Shown: positions 42,649-51,767 of the stretch, piece after piece
Position numbering within the stretch: the stretch's first letter is position 1
How the letters are laid out: every line of letters begins with the position of its first letter
Assembly (NCBI GenBank): GCA_022826805.1
Contig: JAJDUH010000073.1
Span: forward strand, 62,001 to 126,000
Direction of reading: 5' to 3'
DNA from: Candidatus Poribacteria bacterium
GTDB lineage: Bacteria > Poribacteria > WGA-4E > WGA-3G
Length of the DNA stretch: 64,000 nt
Notes under the pieces: model-generated
What the model was told of the DNA's origin: nothing
What the model saw: only the letters and a program-made list of their open reading frames with translations
Database searches by the model: none
Translations under genes and position numbers: made by a program

Positions 42649-45600
42649 GTGTCAACACCTAATCCACTGCCACATTTGCCAGTTGGAACCTTCACTTTGA
42701 TGTTCACTGACATTGAAGGTTCAACGCTGCTTTGGGAGAAGTATGACAGTAATATAGTGGCAGAAGTTATAGATTCTCACAATGCAATCCTGCGTGCAGC
42801 AATGACGGCATGGGGTGGAACAGAAGTCCGCAGCGAAGGTGATGCCTTTTTCTTCCGCTTTCCCACCGCTGGCAATGCCCTCACCTGCGCAGTGGAGATC
42901 CAATTGGCGCTCAATGTCCATCAATGGCATAAAGAGGTAAGTCAATTACGCGTCCGCATCGGTATTCACACAGGAGATCTGCTCCTCTTGAACAATGAGT
43001 ATCATGGAATGCCCGTGAATCTCGCCAAACGAATTACCGATGCGGGACATGGTGGCCAGATCTTGCTCTCCACGGCGACCCACGAACTCGTCAAAACGCA
43101 ATTTTCACATGGAAGTTTTATCGCACTTGGTGAGCATCGCCTGAAAAACATCCAACGCCCGGAATTGATTTTTCAGTTCATCGCCTCGAAGCCTTCGATT
43201 TTGAGGATTATCGGTGAAGAGAGATGGCATAAAGTCACCGAAAAAGGCACACAAGACGACGCCTGTATCCGAAATCTACAAAATAAATTTCCACCTCTAA
43301 AAACCATCGACAATCTTCCCAATAACCTACCGACCCCGATGAACAGTTTTATCGGTAGAGAAACTGAAATCCACCGTATCGTCCGGTACTTTACTGATGA
43401 ACAAGCACGGCTCGTGACGCTGACTGGACCCGGCGGTATTGGCAAAACACGACTCGCTTTGCAAGTCGCGACAGAACTCCTTGACGTCTACCCAGACGGG
43501 GTATGGTTTATCCCGTTAGCCGACTTAGTGCAACCTGCGCACGTCATCACAGAGATTGCAGCAGCACTTGCACTTCCATTGGAACCAGCACAGGATGCTC
43601 TCAAACAAGTCATTGCCTATCTCTCAGGAAAAACCCTCTTATTGGTATTGGATAACTTTGAACACTTGATGGAAGCTTGTAGGGATGTCAAAACACTGCT
43701 CCTCGAATGCCCGGGGTTACGCTGTTTGGTCACATCGCGAGAATTCCTAAAAATCATGGGTGAACAGCGGTTTATGGTTCCTCCCTTGTCTGTTCCATCT
43801 GAAGTGGCTGATTATGAGGTTCTTCGGAATTCCGAAAGCGTCCAGCTTTTTCTCGAACGCGCAGAGGCAGTCGCTCCGAATTTTCAATTAACACCGGACA
43901 ATGCTGAAGCTGTCGGAGCGATCTGTCGGATAGTTGATGGTCTGTCTCTCGCAATTGAGCTCGCTGCGGCGCGCGTCCGTGGAATGACGCCTCAACATAT
44001 CTTTGAACGTTTACAGATGTCTCTTGACAACCCACCAAGTAGTATCCATCCAACACTCCTTTCAACAAGGAATCAAGATGTACCAACGAGACACCGGACC
44101 CTTGATGCCGTGATCGCTTGGTCCTACGAACTTTTAGATCCTGAGGAGCAGCAACTTCTCTGCCAGCTCTCTCTCTTTTCAGGTGGATTTTTCTTAGAAG
44201 CTGCTGAAACCATCTGTGGTTCAGTCTCCGTTCAAGTAGAACGTGATCTACCCTCTATGGAGACACTCGACCTCATATTTAATTTACACGATAAGTCTTT
44301 ACTCATTACGGACGAACATCGCGAGCGAATCCGCTATCACCTGTCTGTACCACTGCAATTGTATCTCAGACGGGAGCAGCAGCCAACTGAATTCAGGGAA
44401 TCCCATGCGCGCTATTATCTCACCTTAGCTCAACAGCAAGACAAGAGATTACAGGGCGTAGAACAGACAGACGCACTTTCAGAAATGGCGATTGAACTCG
44501 ATAATTTCCGTGCCGCTTTCCGATTCACAAAACAAAAAGCCGAATGGGTCTTGTTCGGGCAGCTTGCTGTTGCTCTTTCCCAGTTTTTCTATATTCGTGG
44601 ATTATGGGGTGAAGGTCTGGAGTGGTTGAAACAGGCAGAGACACAGTTACACCAGCAAATCGCGCAGAACCAGAACTCAGGGAACGTCTTAGAAATGGAG
44701 GATGGGGTGCTCCAACTCACAATATCCGAGCTTCAGATAGCCCTCGCGAGATTTTATAACGCACGACAGGAGTGCCAAATCGCCCGGCAATTGTCCGAAA
44801 ATGCATTACAAGTTTTCAGAACCTTGGGGCATCAACTTGGTGTCGTCAAGGCATTAAATCGTCTGGGTATTGTCGCAAGATATCAAGGGGAACTCCAAGA
44901 GGCTAATACACATTTCACTGAAGCCTTAGAGTCCGCAAAAATATTGAACGATGAATGGCAAATCGCTTTCGCGCTAAATAACTTAGGACTCACCGCATAC
45001 TACGGCGGCTGTTTCGAGGAGGCAAAAGCACTGTATACAGAAGGATTATCTCTTGCACGCGAGTTGGGAGACAAACGCGGCATCGCTTACGCCCTCAATA
45101 ACCTTGGGAACACAGCAAATCGTCAAGGGTTACGCGAGGAAGCGAAACATTATCACACCGAAAGTTTAGAAATCCGACGGGAACTCGCTGACAAACGCGG
45201 TATCGCGACCTCGCTAAATCACTTGGGACTGATTGCCTATCATCAGACAACGTATGATGAAGCACACCGCTATCACACCGAGAGCCTCCGCATCCAACGA
45301 GAATTGGGCGATAAACGGGGATGTTCTTATTCCTTGAGTCATTTAGGGCTAATTGCATACCAGCAAAACAATGATGAAGACGCGAAACGTTACTATACAG
45401 AAAGCCTGCATCTTGCGCGTGAGCTATCCGTTCCTGGAACGAATCTTCCCTACCTATTGGATAGCCTCGGCAAAATAGCACTCCGACAGGGCGCATGCCA
45501 TGAAGCGAGGCAGTATTACGTTGAAAGTTTGCAGTACCGTAACAAAAATGGCACCCACCAAGACATCGCCGATTCACTCTATCAATTCGCCAGATTGGGA

Positions 45601-45819
45601 CGCGTGGAAGGCAAATTTAAACAAAGTTTTTGCCTCTTTCTTCGAGTCTCACGTATCTATACTGAAATAGGAACACCCTCGCCACGCTATGCCAATGCCG
45701 TGCGCACTGCTCTTACGGCGTTAGAGGCGAAACTTGGCGCGGAAAGCGTTGAAAAACTGAAATTAGAGGTGGAAGCCAGCACACTCCAGGAGGTAGTTAA
45801 CGCCTGCTTATCGGAATAA
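42649..45819 (+). CDS. Class III nucleotide cyclase fused to an AAA-like NTPase and TPR repeats
   Basis: The 1056-residue protein starts at GTG. Residues about 8-180 are a class III cyclase domain (TLMFTDIEGSTLLWEKY, SEGDAFFFRF, RIGIHTGD), with metal-binding aspartate in FTDIEGS. An NB-ARC/AAA-like NTPase follows, with Walker A GPGGIGKT (about 260) and LLLVLDNFEHL. From about residue 690 there are at least six TPR-type repeats (ALNNLGLTAYYGG, ALNNLGNTANRQG). Such proteins act as signal-driven regulators in actinomycetes and cyanobacteria; its output is unknown. The downstream TPR gene starts three bases after its stop. Confidence 0.9.
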   Translation: MSTPNPLPHLPVGTFTLMFTDIEGSTLLWEKYDSNIVAEVIDSHNAILRAAMTAWGGTEVRSEGDAFFFRFPTAGNALTCAVEIQLALNVHQWHKEVSQLRVRIGIHTGDLLLLNNEYHGMPVNLAKRITDAGHGGQILLSTATHELVKTQFSHGSFIALGEHRLKNIQRPELIFQFIASKPSILRIIGEERWHKVTEKGTQDDACIRNLQNKFPPLKTIDNLPNNLPTPMNSFIGRETEIHRIVRYFTDEQARLVTLTGPGGIGKTRLALQVATELLDVYPDGVWFIPLADLVQPAHVITEIAAALALPLEPAQDALKQVIAYLSGKTLLLVLDNFEHLMEACRDVKTLLLECPGLRCLVTSREFLKIMGEQRFMVPPLSVPSEVADYEVLRNSESVQLFLERAEAVAPNFQLTPDNAEAVGAICRIVDGLSLAIELAAARVRGMTPQHIFERLQMSLDNPPSSIHPTLLSTRNQDVPTRHRTLDAVIAWSYELLDPEEQQLLCQLSLFSGGFFLEAAETICGSVSVQVERDLPSMETLDLIFNLHDKSLLITDEHRERIRYHLSVPLQLYLRREQQPTEFRESHARYYLTLAQQQDKRLQGVEQTDALSEMAIELDNFRAAFRFTKQKAEWVLFGQLAVALSQFFYIRGLWGEGLEWLKQAETQLHQQIAQNQNSGNVLEMEDGVLQLTISELQIALARFYNARQECQIARQLSENALQVFRTLGHQLGVVKALNRLGIVARYQGELQEANTHFTEALESAKILNDEWQIAFALNNLGLTAYYGGCFEEAKALYTEGLSLARELGDKRGIAYALNNLGNTANRQGLREEAKHYHTESLEIRRELADKRGIATSLNHLGLIAYHQTTYDEAHRYHTESLRIQRELGDKRGCSYSLSHLGLIAYQQNNDEDAKRYYTESLHLARELSVPGTNLPYLLDSLGKIALRQGACHEARQYYVESLQYRNKNGTHQDIADSLYQFARLGRVEGKFKQSFCLFLRVSRIYTEIGTPSPRYANAVRTALTALEAKLGAESVEKLKLEVEASTLQEVVNACLSE

Positions 45820-45821
45820 AA

Positions 45822-48143
45822 ATGGAAACCGCAATGCAACAACGCCTTATTTTTCTTTTTCTTTTTCATTTATCTCTCACCGTTTCGATTGGAGAAAGCA
45901 CCTACACTTTCGCACAGGATAGATCTTTCCCAAACACGCCAACGGTGAATCCTGCATTAGATCCTGTTGAATCTGCACATGACCATTTCCATGAAGGGCG
46001 ATATCCAGAAGCAATCAAGGCGTATGAGGAATTGCTTGAAAAAGGTATTCCGAGACGCGATGATACATATACGCCGCTTCGGCAGAGCCAAAAGGACTCT
46101 ATTCGATTGATGCTCGGGCAAAGTTACGCTAAAATCGGTGAAGATCCCGCAGCACAGCGAGTCTTTAGAGAGATTATTGACGAAAACCCTAATGGTTCTT
46201 ATTCTATGCAGGCGGTACATCGCTTGGGGAATCTACACTGGCAACGTTATCAGTTCAGACAGGCAATTCTTCAATGTAAGCAGATCTTGAGGCAGCACCC
46301 GAACACAACTGCTGCTGCTACTGCTGCCTATCTTGTTGGGCAATATCAACAGACAGAGGGTAAAACTGAGGAAGCCATGGAAAGTTACAAGTACTTCCTT
46401 GACAATTTTCCCGGTTCTCCGTATCGCGTGAGTGCAGTGAGTAGCCTCGTCCGATTGTATATCGCCAATGTCCGCTACACAGAAGCCGAAGAACTCATTC
46501 AAAGACGAATGCAAAGTTCTCCAGGGGATCTTACGCTCCTGGATCAGTTAGCAGAACTCTACCAGCAACAGGGGGAACATCAGAAGGCGATTGAACTCTA
46601 CCGTCAGGCGATTAAGCAAGATCCAAGCAATACGAGCCTCCGTAGAAAATTAGGCGACCTCTACGCTGAGATCGGGAGCACGACCCAAGCCGTGAGCGAA
46701 TGGGAGAAAATAGTAGTAGATGAAACGAATCCGGTTGATCGGCATCAACGACTCGGGGCAATCTATCTCTCTCATAAAATGTATCCAGAGGCAATTGCGG
46801 CGTATGGTCAAGCTATCCGTTTGAAACCACGGGACGGTTACCTCTATACGCAATTGGCAGCTGCATACAAGATTCAGGGACAAAATGAAAAAGCTGCTGA
46901 AGTCTATATTGATGCTTTGCAACAGGTCGGGTTTTCCCCGAATCAACGCCAACCTATCTGGGACGCAATGATTGACATTTATGAGGGGACACACAATAAA
47001 TCACTTCAGGAAAAACTTATAGCGCAACTTCAAAAGCGACTGCTACGCCAACCCCAGAATCTCAGCATCACAATGACTTTGGGAGAACTCTTTTTTCATG
47101 CTGGGAGAACATCACAGGCACTTGGAACGTTTAGGCAACTTTATCGAAGCCATCCAAACTACATCGACACGACACTGGAAAGATACGCACTGATGTTAGC
47201 GCGTAATGAGAGCCCCCAAGCCGTTGATTTCTATCAGGGACTCATAAACGGTTCCCCGAATAGGGTGCGTATCATAAACGCCCGTTCTAAGCTCGCAGAA
47301 CTCTACCAGAAGATGGAGCGATGGGAGGACGCTGTTGCGCTTCTAAAGGAACTCGTGAAAAATCGTCAGGCTTCTATTCAAAACAGGATTCTGCTGGGAC
47401 AGATCCAATTACACGGTACCAAAGAACCTAAAGCTGCTCAGATGACCTTTCAACCCTTACTCACGCAGCGCTTGGTTACACGCCAATTGATGGAAACACA
47501 GTTGGGTTTGGCAGAGTGCCATATTTTACTAAAACGTTATACCCTTGCCAGAGAAGTGCTTGAACCGATTGCTAACAGAACTAACCTTTTCCGCGCTACG
47601 GCTCGAAAGCTGATGGGTGATTCCTATTTCTTCGCAGCAGATTTTGATCAAGCCGTCAAAGAATACAATCAGGTCATTCAGATATCAAAGTCTGACGAGC
47701 TTACGAACGATGCGCTTGAACGGATTGTTCTTATTCAAGATCATCCCGACTATCTCAAAATCCCGCTCACGGATTATACGACTGCCCTTCAACGCTACCT
47801 TAGCGGTAAGACAGAGTCCGCTCTCCAGAAGTGCAAACAGACACTTGAACTCTATCCGCAAGCCACTATTGTTGATGATATTTGGTTTTTCATGGGCAAT
47901 ATCTACCGTGAACAGGCGAAAACTACCGAAGCCATTGATGCCTATCAGCAAGTGGTCGCCCAGGAAAGCCCAATCGCAGCAAAAGCACTCGTAAACATTG
48001 CCGAAATCTATCGGCAGCAAGACGATCTTGCTAACGCGACTGCTACCTATACGACCCTGATTGTAGACTATCCTGAGAATGTAATTGTAGTCCATGCACG
48101 CCAGCAACTTTACGAAATAACCAAACTTCAACAAAAACGATAA
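45822..48143 (+). CDS. Secreted TPR-repeat protein
   Basis: The 773-residue precursor has a signal peptide (LIFLFLFHLSLTVSIGEST). The rest is a long superhelix of TPR repeats, for example AIELYRQAIKQDPSNTSLRRKL and AIAAYGQAIRLKPRDGYLY. It resembles YbgF- or BamD-like periplasmic TPR proteins but is much longer. Protein-protein scaffolding is the expected role; the partner is unknown. The start is ATG 45822 or 45834. It is separated from the cyclase-NTPase gene by only two bases, so the two probably share a transcript. Confidence 0.82.
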   Translation: METAMQQRLIFLFLFHLSLTVSIGESTYTFAQDRSFPNTPTVNPALDPVESAHDHFHEGRYPEAIKAYEELLEKGIPRRDDTYTPLRQSQKDSIRLMLGQSYAKIGEDPAAQRVFREIIDENPNGSYSMQAVHRLGNLHWQRYQFRQAILQCKQILRQHPNTTAAATAAYLVGQYQQTEGKTEEAMESYKYFLDNFPGSPYRVSAVSSLVRLYIANVRYTEAEELIQRRMQSSPGDLTLLDQLAELYQQQGEHQKAIELYRQAIKQDPSNTSLRRKLGDLYAEIGSTTQAVSEWEKIVVDETNPVDRHQRLGAIYLSHKMYPEAIAAYGQAIRLKPRDGYLYTQLAAAYKIQGQNEKAAEVYIDALQQVGFSPNQRQPIWDAMIDIYEGTHNKSLQEKLIAQLQKRLLRQPQNLSITMTLGELFFHAGRTSQALGTFRQLYRSHPNYIDTTLERYALMLARNESPQAVDFYQGLINGSPNRVRIINARSKLAELYQKMERWEDAVALLKELVKNRQASIQNRILLGQIQLHGTKEPKAAQMTFQPLLTQRLVTRQLMETQLGLAECHILLKRYTLAREVLEPIANRTNLFRATARKLMGDSYFFAADFDQAVKEYNQVIQISKSDELTNDALERIVLIQDHPDYLKIPLTDYTTALQRYLSGKTESALQKCKQTLELYPQATIVDDIWFFMGNIYREQAKTTEAIDAYQQVVAQESPIAAKALVNIAEIYRQQDDLANATATYTTLIVDYPENVIVVHARQQLYEITKLQQKR

Positions 48144-48320
48144 CAGTCGTGCCGTGTAATACCGCTCAGCCCTTATGCTTTGTCTCGCTTTACATTTCGC
48201 GACTTTCTACTTTTTTCTTGTTGATTTATCCGAAGTATGCTACACTTAACGCAACGTTGGATTATATATTATTAAAGCAAATAACTTGTTCCAGTTTCAC
48301 ATTGTCGAGAGGGCAATCAG

Positions 48321-49613
48321 ATGGTTCAACTTAACACACCGCGCGTATTTCATGTGATGACAAAGCCTATCGGGCCGATATGCAATCTTGATTGCGAATA
48401 TTGCTTCTATCTTGATAAAGAGAAGCTTTATCCTGAAACGCGATCTTTCCGCATGACTGACGCAATTTTGGAGAACTACGTCAAACAATACATCGAAGCA
48501 CAGGAGGCGAACGAAGTTACGTTCGCATGGCAAGGTGGTGAACCCACATTAATGGGTGTCGACTTCTTCCGAAAAGCAATTCGGTATCAACAGAAATATA
48601 GACGTCCTGGCATGCAAATTCAGAACTCGTTTCAGACCAATGCGACACTCCTCGATGATGAATGGGGTGAGTTTTTCAAGCGGAACAAGTTTTTGATTGG
48701 TGTTAGCATTGACGGACCACCGGAAATTCACGATAAATATCGCTACGACAAACGCGGCAGATCGTCTTCCGAACAGGTGATTCAGGGGTTGCGTATCTTG
48801 CAAAAGCACAAGGTGGATTATAATATCCTTTGTGTCGTCAATAAACACAACGCTGAATATCCCAAAGAGATCTATAACTATTTCAAAACACTTGGCGCGG
48901 AGTTCATGCAGTTTATCCCTGCCGTTGAGCATTTCGGTGGGAAGAATGTATCCCCGCGCTCTGTCACGGCGCGCCAGTACGGTAAATTCCTTTGCGCGAT
49001 TTTCGATGAGTGGGTGGTAAACGATATCGGGAAAATCTTTGTCCAGATTTTCGATGTCGCGCTTGAAGCGTGGTTAGGTTACAACCCCAGCCTCTGTGTT
49101 TTCAACGAAACTTGCGGGGACGCACTCGCAATTGAGCATAACGGTGATCTCTACTCCTGTGACCACTTCGTTACGCCCGACTATCATGTGGGAAACATCG
49201 CAGATAGCACTATCGCTGAGATGGTAGATTCTCCCTTCCAACGTAAATTCGGAACTGATAAACGGGACACGCTCCCTGAATATTGCCGATCTTGCGAGGT
49301 GAGATTTGCCTGCAACGGGGGTTGCCCCAAGAACCGTTTTATCAAGACCCCCACCGGTGAAGACGGCTTAAACTATCTTTGTGCAGGTTATAAGCAATTC
49401 TTCAATCACATTGACGAACCGATGAAGATGATGGCTTCCGCGCTACAGACAGGCAGACCTGCGAACAGCATCATGCCGCTCATGCGTCAGCGTCAACAGG
49501 AAAAGATACGTCCTGCTCTATCTACTGCCCCACAGAAGAAAATTGGGCGTAACTCACCGTGTCCATGTGGTAGTGGACGGAAATATAAACAGTGCTGCCT
49601 CAACAAGAAGTAA
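48321..49613 (+). CDS. Anaerobic sulfatase-maturating enzyme (radical SAM/SPASM) with SEC-C tail
   Basis: The 430-residue protein has the radical SAM cluster motif CNLDCEYC (CxxxCxxC) near residue 27. The SPASM cysteines are visible in CVFNETCGD, YSCDHF and YCRSCEVRFACNGGCPKN. These enzymes convert an active-site Cys or Ser of sulfatases to formylglycine. The C-terminus adds a SEC-C zinc motif (RNSPCPCGSGRKYKQCC). No sulfatase gene is in the window, so it probably serves genes elsewhere; many related organisms carry numerous sulfatases. Confidence 0.9.
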   Translation: MVQLNTPRVFHVMTKPIGPICNLDCEYCFYLDKEKLYPETRSFRMTDAILENYVKQYIEAQEANEVTFAWQGGEPTLMGVDFFRKAIRYQQKYRRPGMQIQNSFQTNATLLDDEWGEFFKRNKFLIGVSIDGPPEIHDKYRYDKRGRSSSEQVIQGLRILQKHKVDYNILCVVNKHNAEYPKEIYNYFKTLGAEFMQFIPAVEHFGGKNVSPRSVTARQYGKFLCAIFDEWVVNDIGKIFVQIFDVALEAWLGYNPSLCVFNETCGDALAIEHNGDLYSCDHFVTPDYHVGNIADSTIAEMVDSPFQRKFGTDKRDTLPEYCRSCEVRFACNGGCPKNRFIKTPTGEDGLNYLCAGYKQFFNHIDEPMKMMASALQTGRPANSIMPLMRQRQQEKIRPALSTAPQKKIGRNSPCPCGSGRKYKQCCLNKK

Positions 49614-49718
49614 TCCCAACCCGCCGTAGGTGCTGTTTCCAAATTTTGCCTTTAGTGGCGAACTCACTAAGGAAGATCCCTATCCCTTATCGAAAGAAAC
49701 AGGTTCAAGAGAGGAAAA

Positions 49719-50492
49719 ATGTTAACTATCTGTTATGATCCGTATTCTGGCACATTAGGCAGATTTGAACGTGCAGAGATTTTTGACCTCGTCGCCGAGG
49801 CAGGCTACGAAGGTATCAACATTCCCGTAAATTCCGCTTTTCTCGGTGAACTCTCAACCGCCGAGATAGATGACGCAATTAATCTTGCCGAAAAACATAA
49901 CCTTGTTGCCCCAACAATTGGCTTCGGCAATCACATCTTAACGACCCCCGCCCGAAAAACTGAAGCATTGCAGCACTTTGAGATTGTCCTTGAAGTTGCA
50001 CGCCGATTTAGCGCCGAGGTTATTGGTGTGTGGGTGAACCCGTCAGAAGGCGTATCGCGACAGGAGTCCTTGGATGCACTCGCTGACAATCTGTCTCAGA
50101 TGATACCCGCTTGCAATGAAAGTGGAATGAAGATTGCGCTTGAGTTTGAGAAGGGATGTCCGCTTGATAACTATCGAGAAGGCGTTGCATTTATTGAAGA
50201 CACGGGGTTATCTGCTTATTTAACGTGCGATACATACCACCTTTTTAATGATGGTGCAGAGCCACATACTGCAGCACATGCCATGAAAGCATGCTTGGGT
50301 GATGTCCACGTATCGGGGAGCAACCGGGGTGAGCCTGGTGGTGGTGTCTTCGATTTTGAGACATTTGCGCGAGGTTTGAAGGAGGTCGGTTTTTCCGGTC
50401 CTCTGGTCGTTCAATATAAGATGGAAGATGTAGCGAGTATAGCGCGCAGCTGCGAATTTACGAAAAAGTTTCGAGCGATGATACAAGCATAG
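49719..50492 (+). CDS. Sugar phosphate isomerase/epimerase family (xylose-isomerase-like TIM barrel)
   Basis: The 257-residue TIM-barrel protein has the AP-endonuclease-2-type core: LVAEAGYEGINIP, VIGVWVNPSEG, MKIALEFEKG, CDTYHLF and DVHVSGSNRGEPGGG. These position acidic and histidine metal ligands (E in EFEKG, D in CDTYH, H in VHVSG). No signal peptide is visible. The following secreted propeller gene starts 16 bases after its stop, and the pair is probably one transcript, as is common in sugar-catabolic loci. The substrate is unknown. Confidence 0.85.
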   Translation: MLTICYDPYSGTLGRFERAEIFDLVAEAGYEGINIPVNSAFLGELSTAEIDDAINLAEKHNLVAPTIGFGNHILTTPARKTEALQHFEIVLEVARRFSAEVIGVWVNPSEGVSRQESLDALADNLSQMIPACNESGMKIALEFEKGCPLDNYREGVAFIEDTGLSAYLTCDTYHLFNDGAEPHTAAHAMKACLGDVHVSGSNRGEPGGGVFDFETFARGLKEVGFSGPLVVQYKMEDVASIARSCEFTKKFRAMIQA

Positions 50493-50507
50493 AGAGGAGA
50501 TTCCATA

Positions 50508-51632
50508 ATGAAACGGGTTGTCGTTTTAATTTTCGCCGTTACCTTCATAATCGGGTATACCCATGCACACGTGACGGAGCATCCGTCGGTTGAAACAGAC
50601 ATCGGGGTTACAAACCCCTCTTACAGGTTTATCGCGCATCACGAGACACCTGACATGGGGCTTACCAGTGGGCAGGGCGCGCTTAAGTTCAAAGTCCTTT
50701 ATACACGCGATCATTTCCCAGCAGAAGTCGTCGCCGCAATCGACAAAGCGCACGGCGGATTTGATGTAGACCGTCGGGAAGGAAAAGGCGAAACTTACTT
50801 TCAACTACCCGGCGTCGGTATCATCCAAATCAGTGCTGATCTGAAAACAACACAGTTGATTGAGACCCCCGCTGCCCTGAAAGCAGCCAATGCACACTAC
50901 GTAACCGTCTGGTCAACAACTGCTGGCACGCCTTACCTCTCCTTTCCTGCCAACGATGTCGGCAAAATCTTCACGACGACATTAGATGGCAAACTCGTGC
51001 ATACACTCGGTGCCCCAGGTGCAATGACAGATTTCAAGCATCAAGCGGTCAATACCTATTTCAGTGAGGGTGGAAAGTTTGTACCAACCGGTATAACGCA
51101 TGTTGATGGGATGCTTTACGTGACCACCGGCTATTCTGATTTAGATTACATTCTGGGAGCGAAACTGACGAGTCTTGAACCACTGGAGGCGAGTTGGTAC
51201 CCGTTAGCATTTGGTGGCAAGGGCGATGAACCCGGGCAATTTGGCACGGGACACCACATTACAATGCCTTATGGGACAAATCGGTTGGATGCTTCCGATC
51301 GGGCAAATGCGGAGATCGAACGCTATTTACCGGATGGTACCTATTTGGAGACGCTTCCGCTTATCAAAGGCTCATTCCCGTGTAGCATCGATTACGAGGC
51401 GGGATATGCAGTTGTTGCATGTCTCTTTGGACCCAATCAAAAGAAAGGGGCACCGCTCTATATATTGGAAGGAAACAACCTCGTTTCAACCGTTATGCTG
51501 AAAGAGGAACTGGGTGTCGAGACCTTCCAGCATCTGCACGGCGCAGTAATCCGCAAAATTGACGGTAAATTTTACATCATCGCGCAATCTTGGAATCCAG
51601 GAGACATCATCATTTTAGAGCAGGTAATGTAG
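50508..51632 (+). CDS. Secreted beta-propeller-like protein
   Basis: The 374-residue precursor has a signal peptide (VVVLIFAVTFIIGYTHA). The mature part shows propeller-like blade strands (GITHVDGMLYVTTGYSD, GKLVHTLGAPG, AVIRKIDGKFYIIAQSW) like NHL or six-bladed propellers. No catalytic motif is recognised. It follows the TIM-barrel gene and likely acts outside the cytoplasm. Confidence 0.7.
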   Translation: MKRVVVLIFAVTFIIGYTHAHVTEHPSVETDIGVTNPSYRFIAHHETPDMGLTSGQGALKFKVLYTRDHFPAEVVAAIDKAHGGFDVDRREGKGETYFQLPGVGIIQISADLKTTQLIETPAALKAANAHYVTVWSTTAGTPYLSFPANDVGKIFTTTLDGKLVHTLGAPGAMTDFKHQAVNTYFSEGGKFVPTGITHVDGMLYVTTGYSDLDYILGAKLTSLEPLEASWYPLAFGGKGDEPGQFGTGHHITMPYGTNRLDASDRANAEIERYLPDGTYLETLPLIKGSFPCSIDYEAGYAVVACLFGPNQKKGAPLYILEGNNLVSTVMLKEELGVETFQHLHGAVIRKIDGKFYIIAQSWNPGDIIILEQVM

Positions 51633-51641
51633 TTTTAGTAG

Positions 51642-51755
51642 AGGTAGGTTGGGTTGAGTGGGAAATCATCTGGATCTGTCTCATTTATAGAGAGAATGTC
51701 GCTTTTCGATGATTTGTGCATATAAACATGTAGTGAAACCCAACGTCCAATTTGT
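51642..51755. repeat. REP-like inverted repeat with GTTGGGTT arms
   Basis: GTAGGTTGGGTTGAG near 51642 and AAACCCAACG near 51737 form complementary arms (GTTGGGTT/AACCCAAC) around a long loop. A related compact copy occurs at about 30418-30449. It fills the spacer between the convergent propeller and glycosyltransferase-like genes. Confidence 0.55.
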
Positions 51756-51767
51756 GTCAAACCCACG

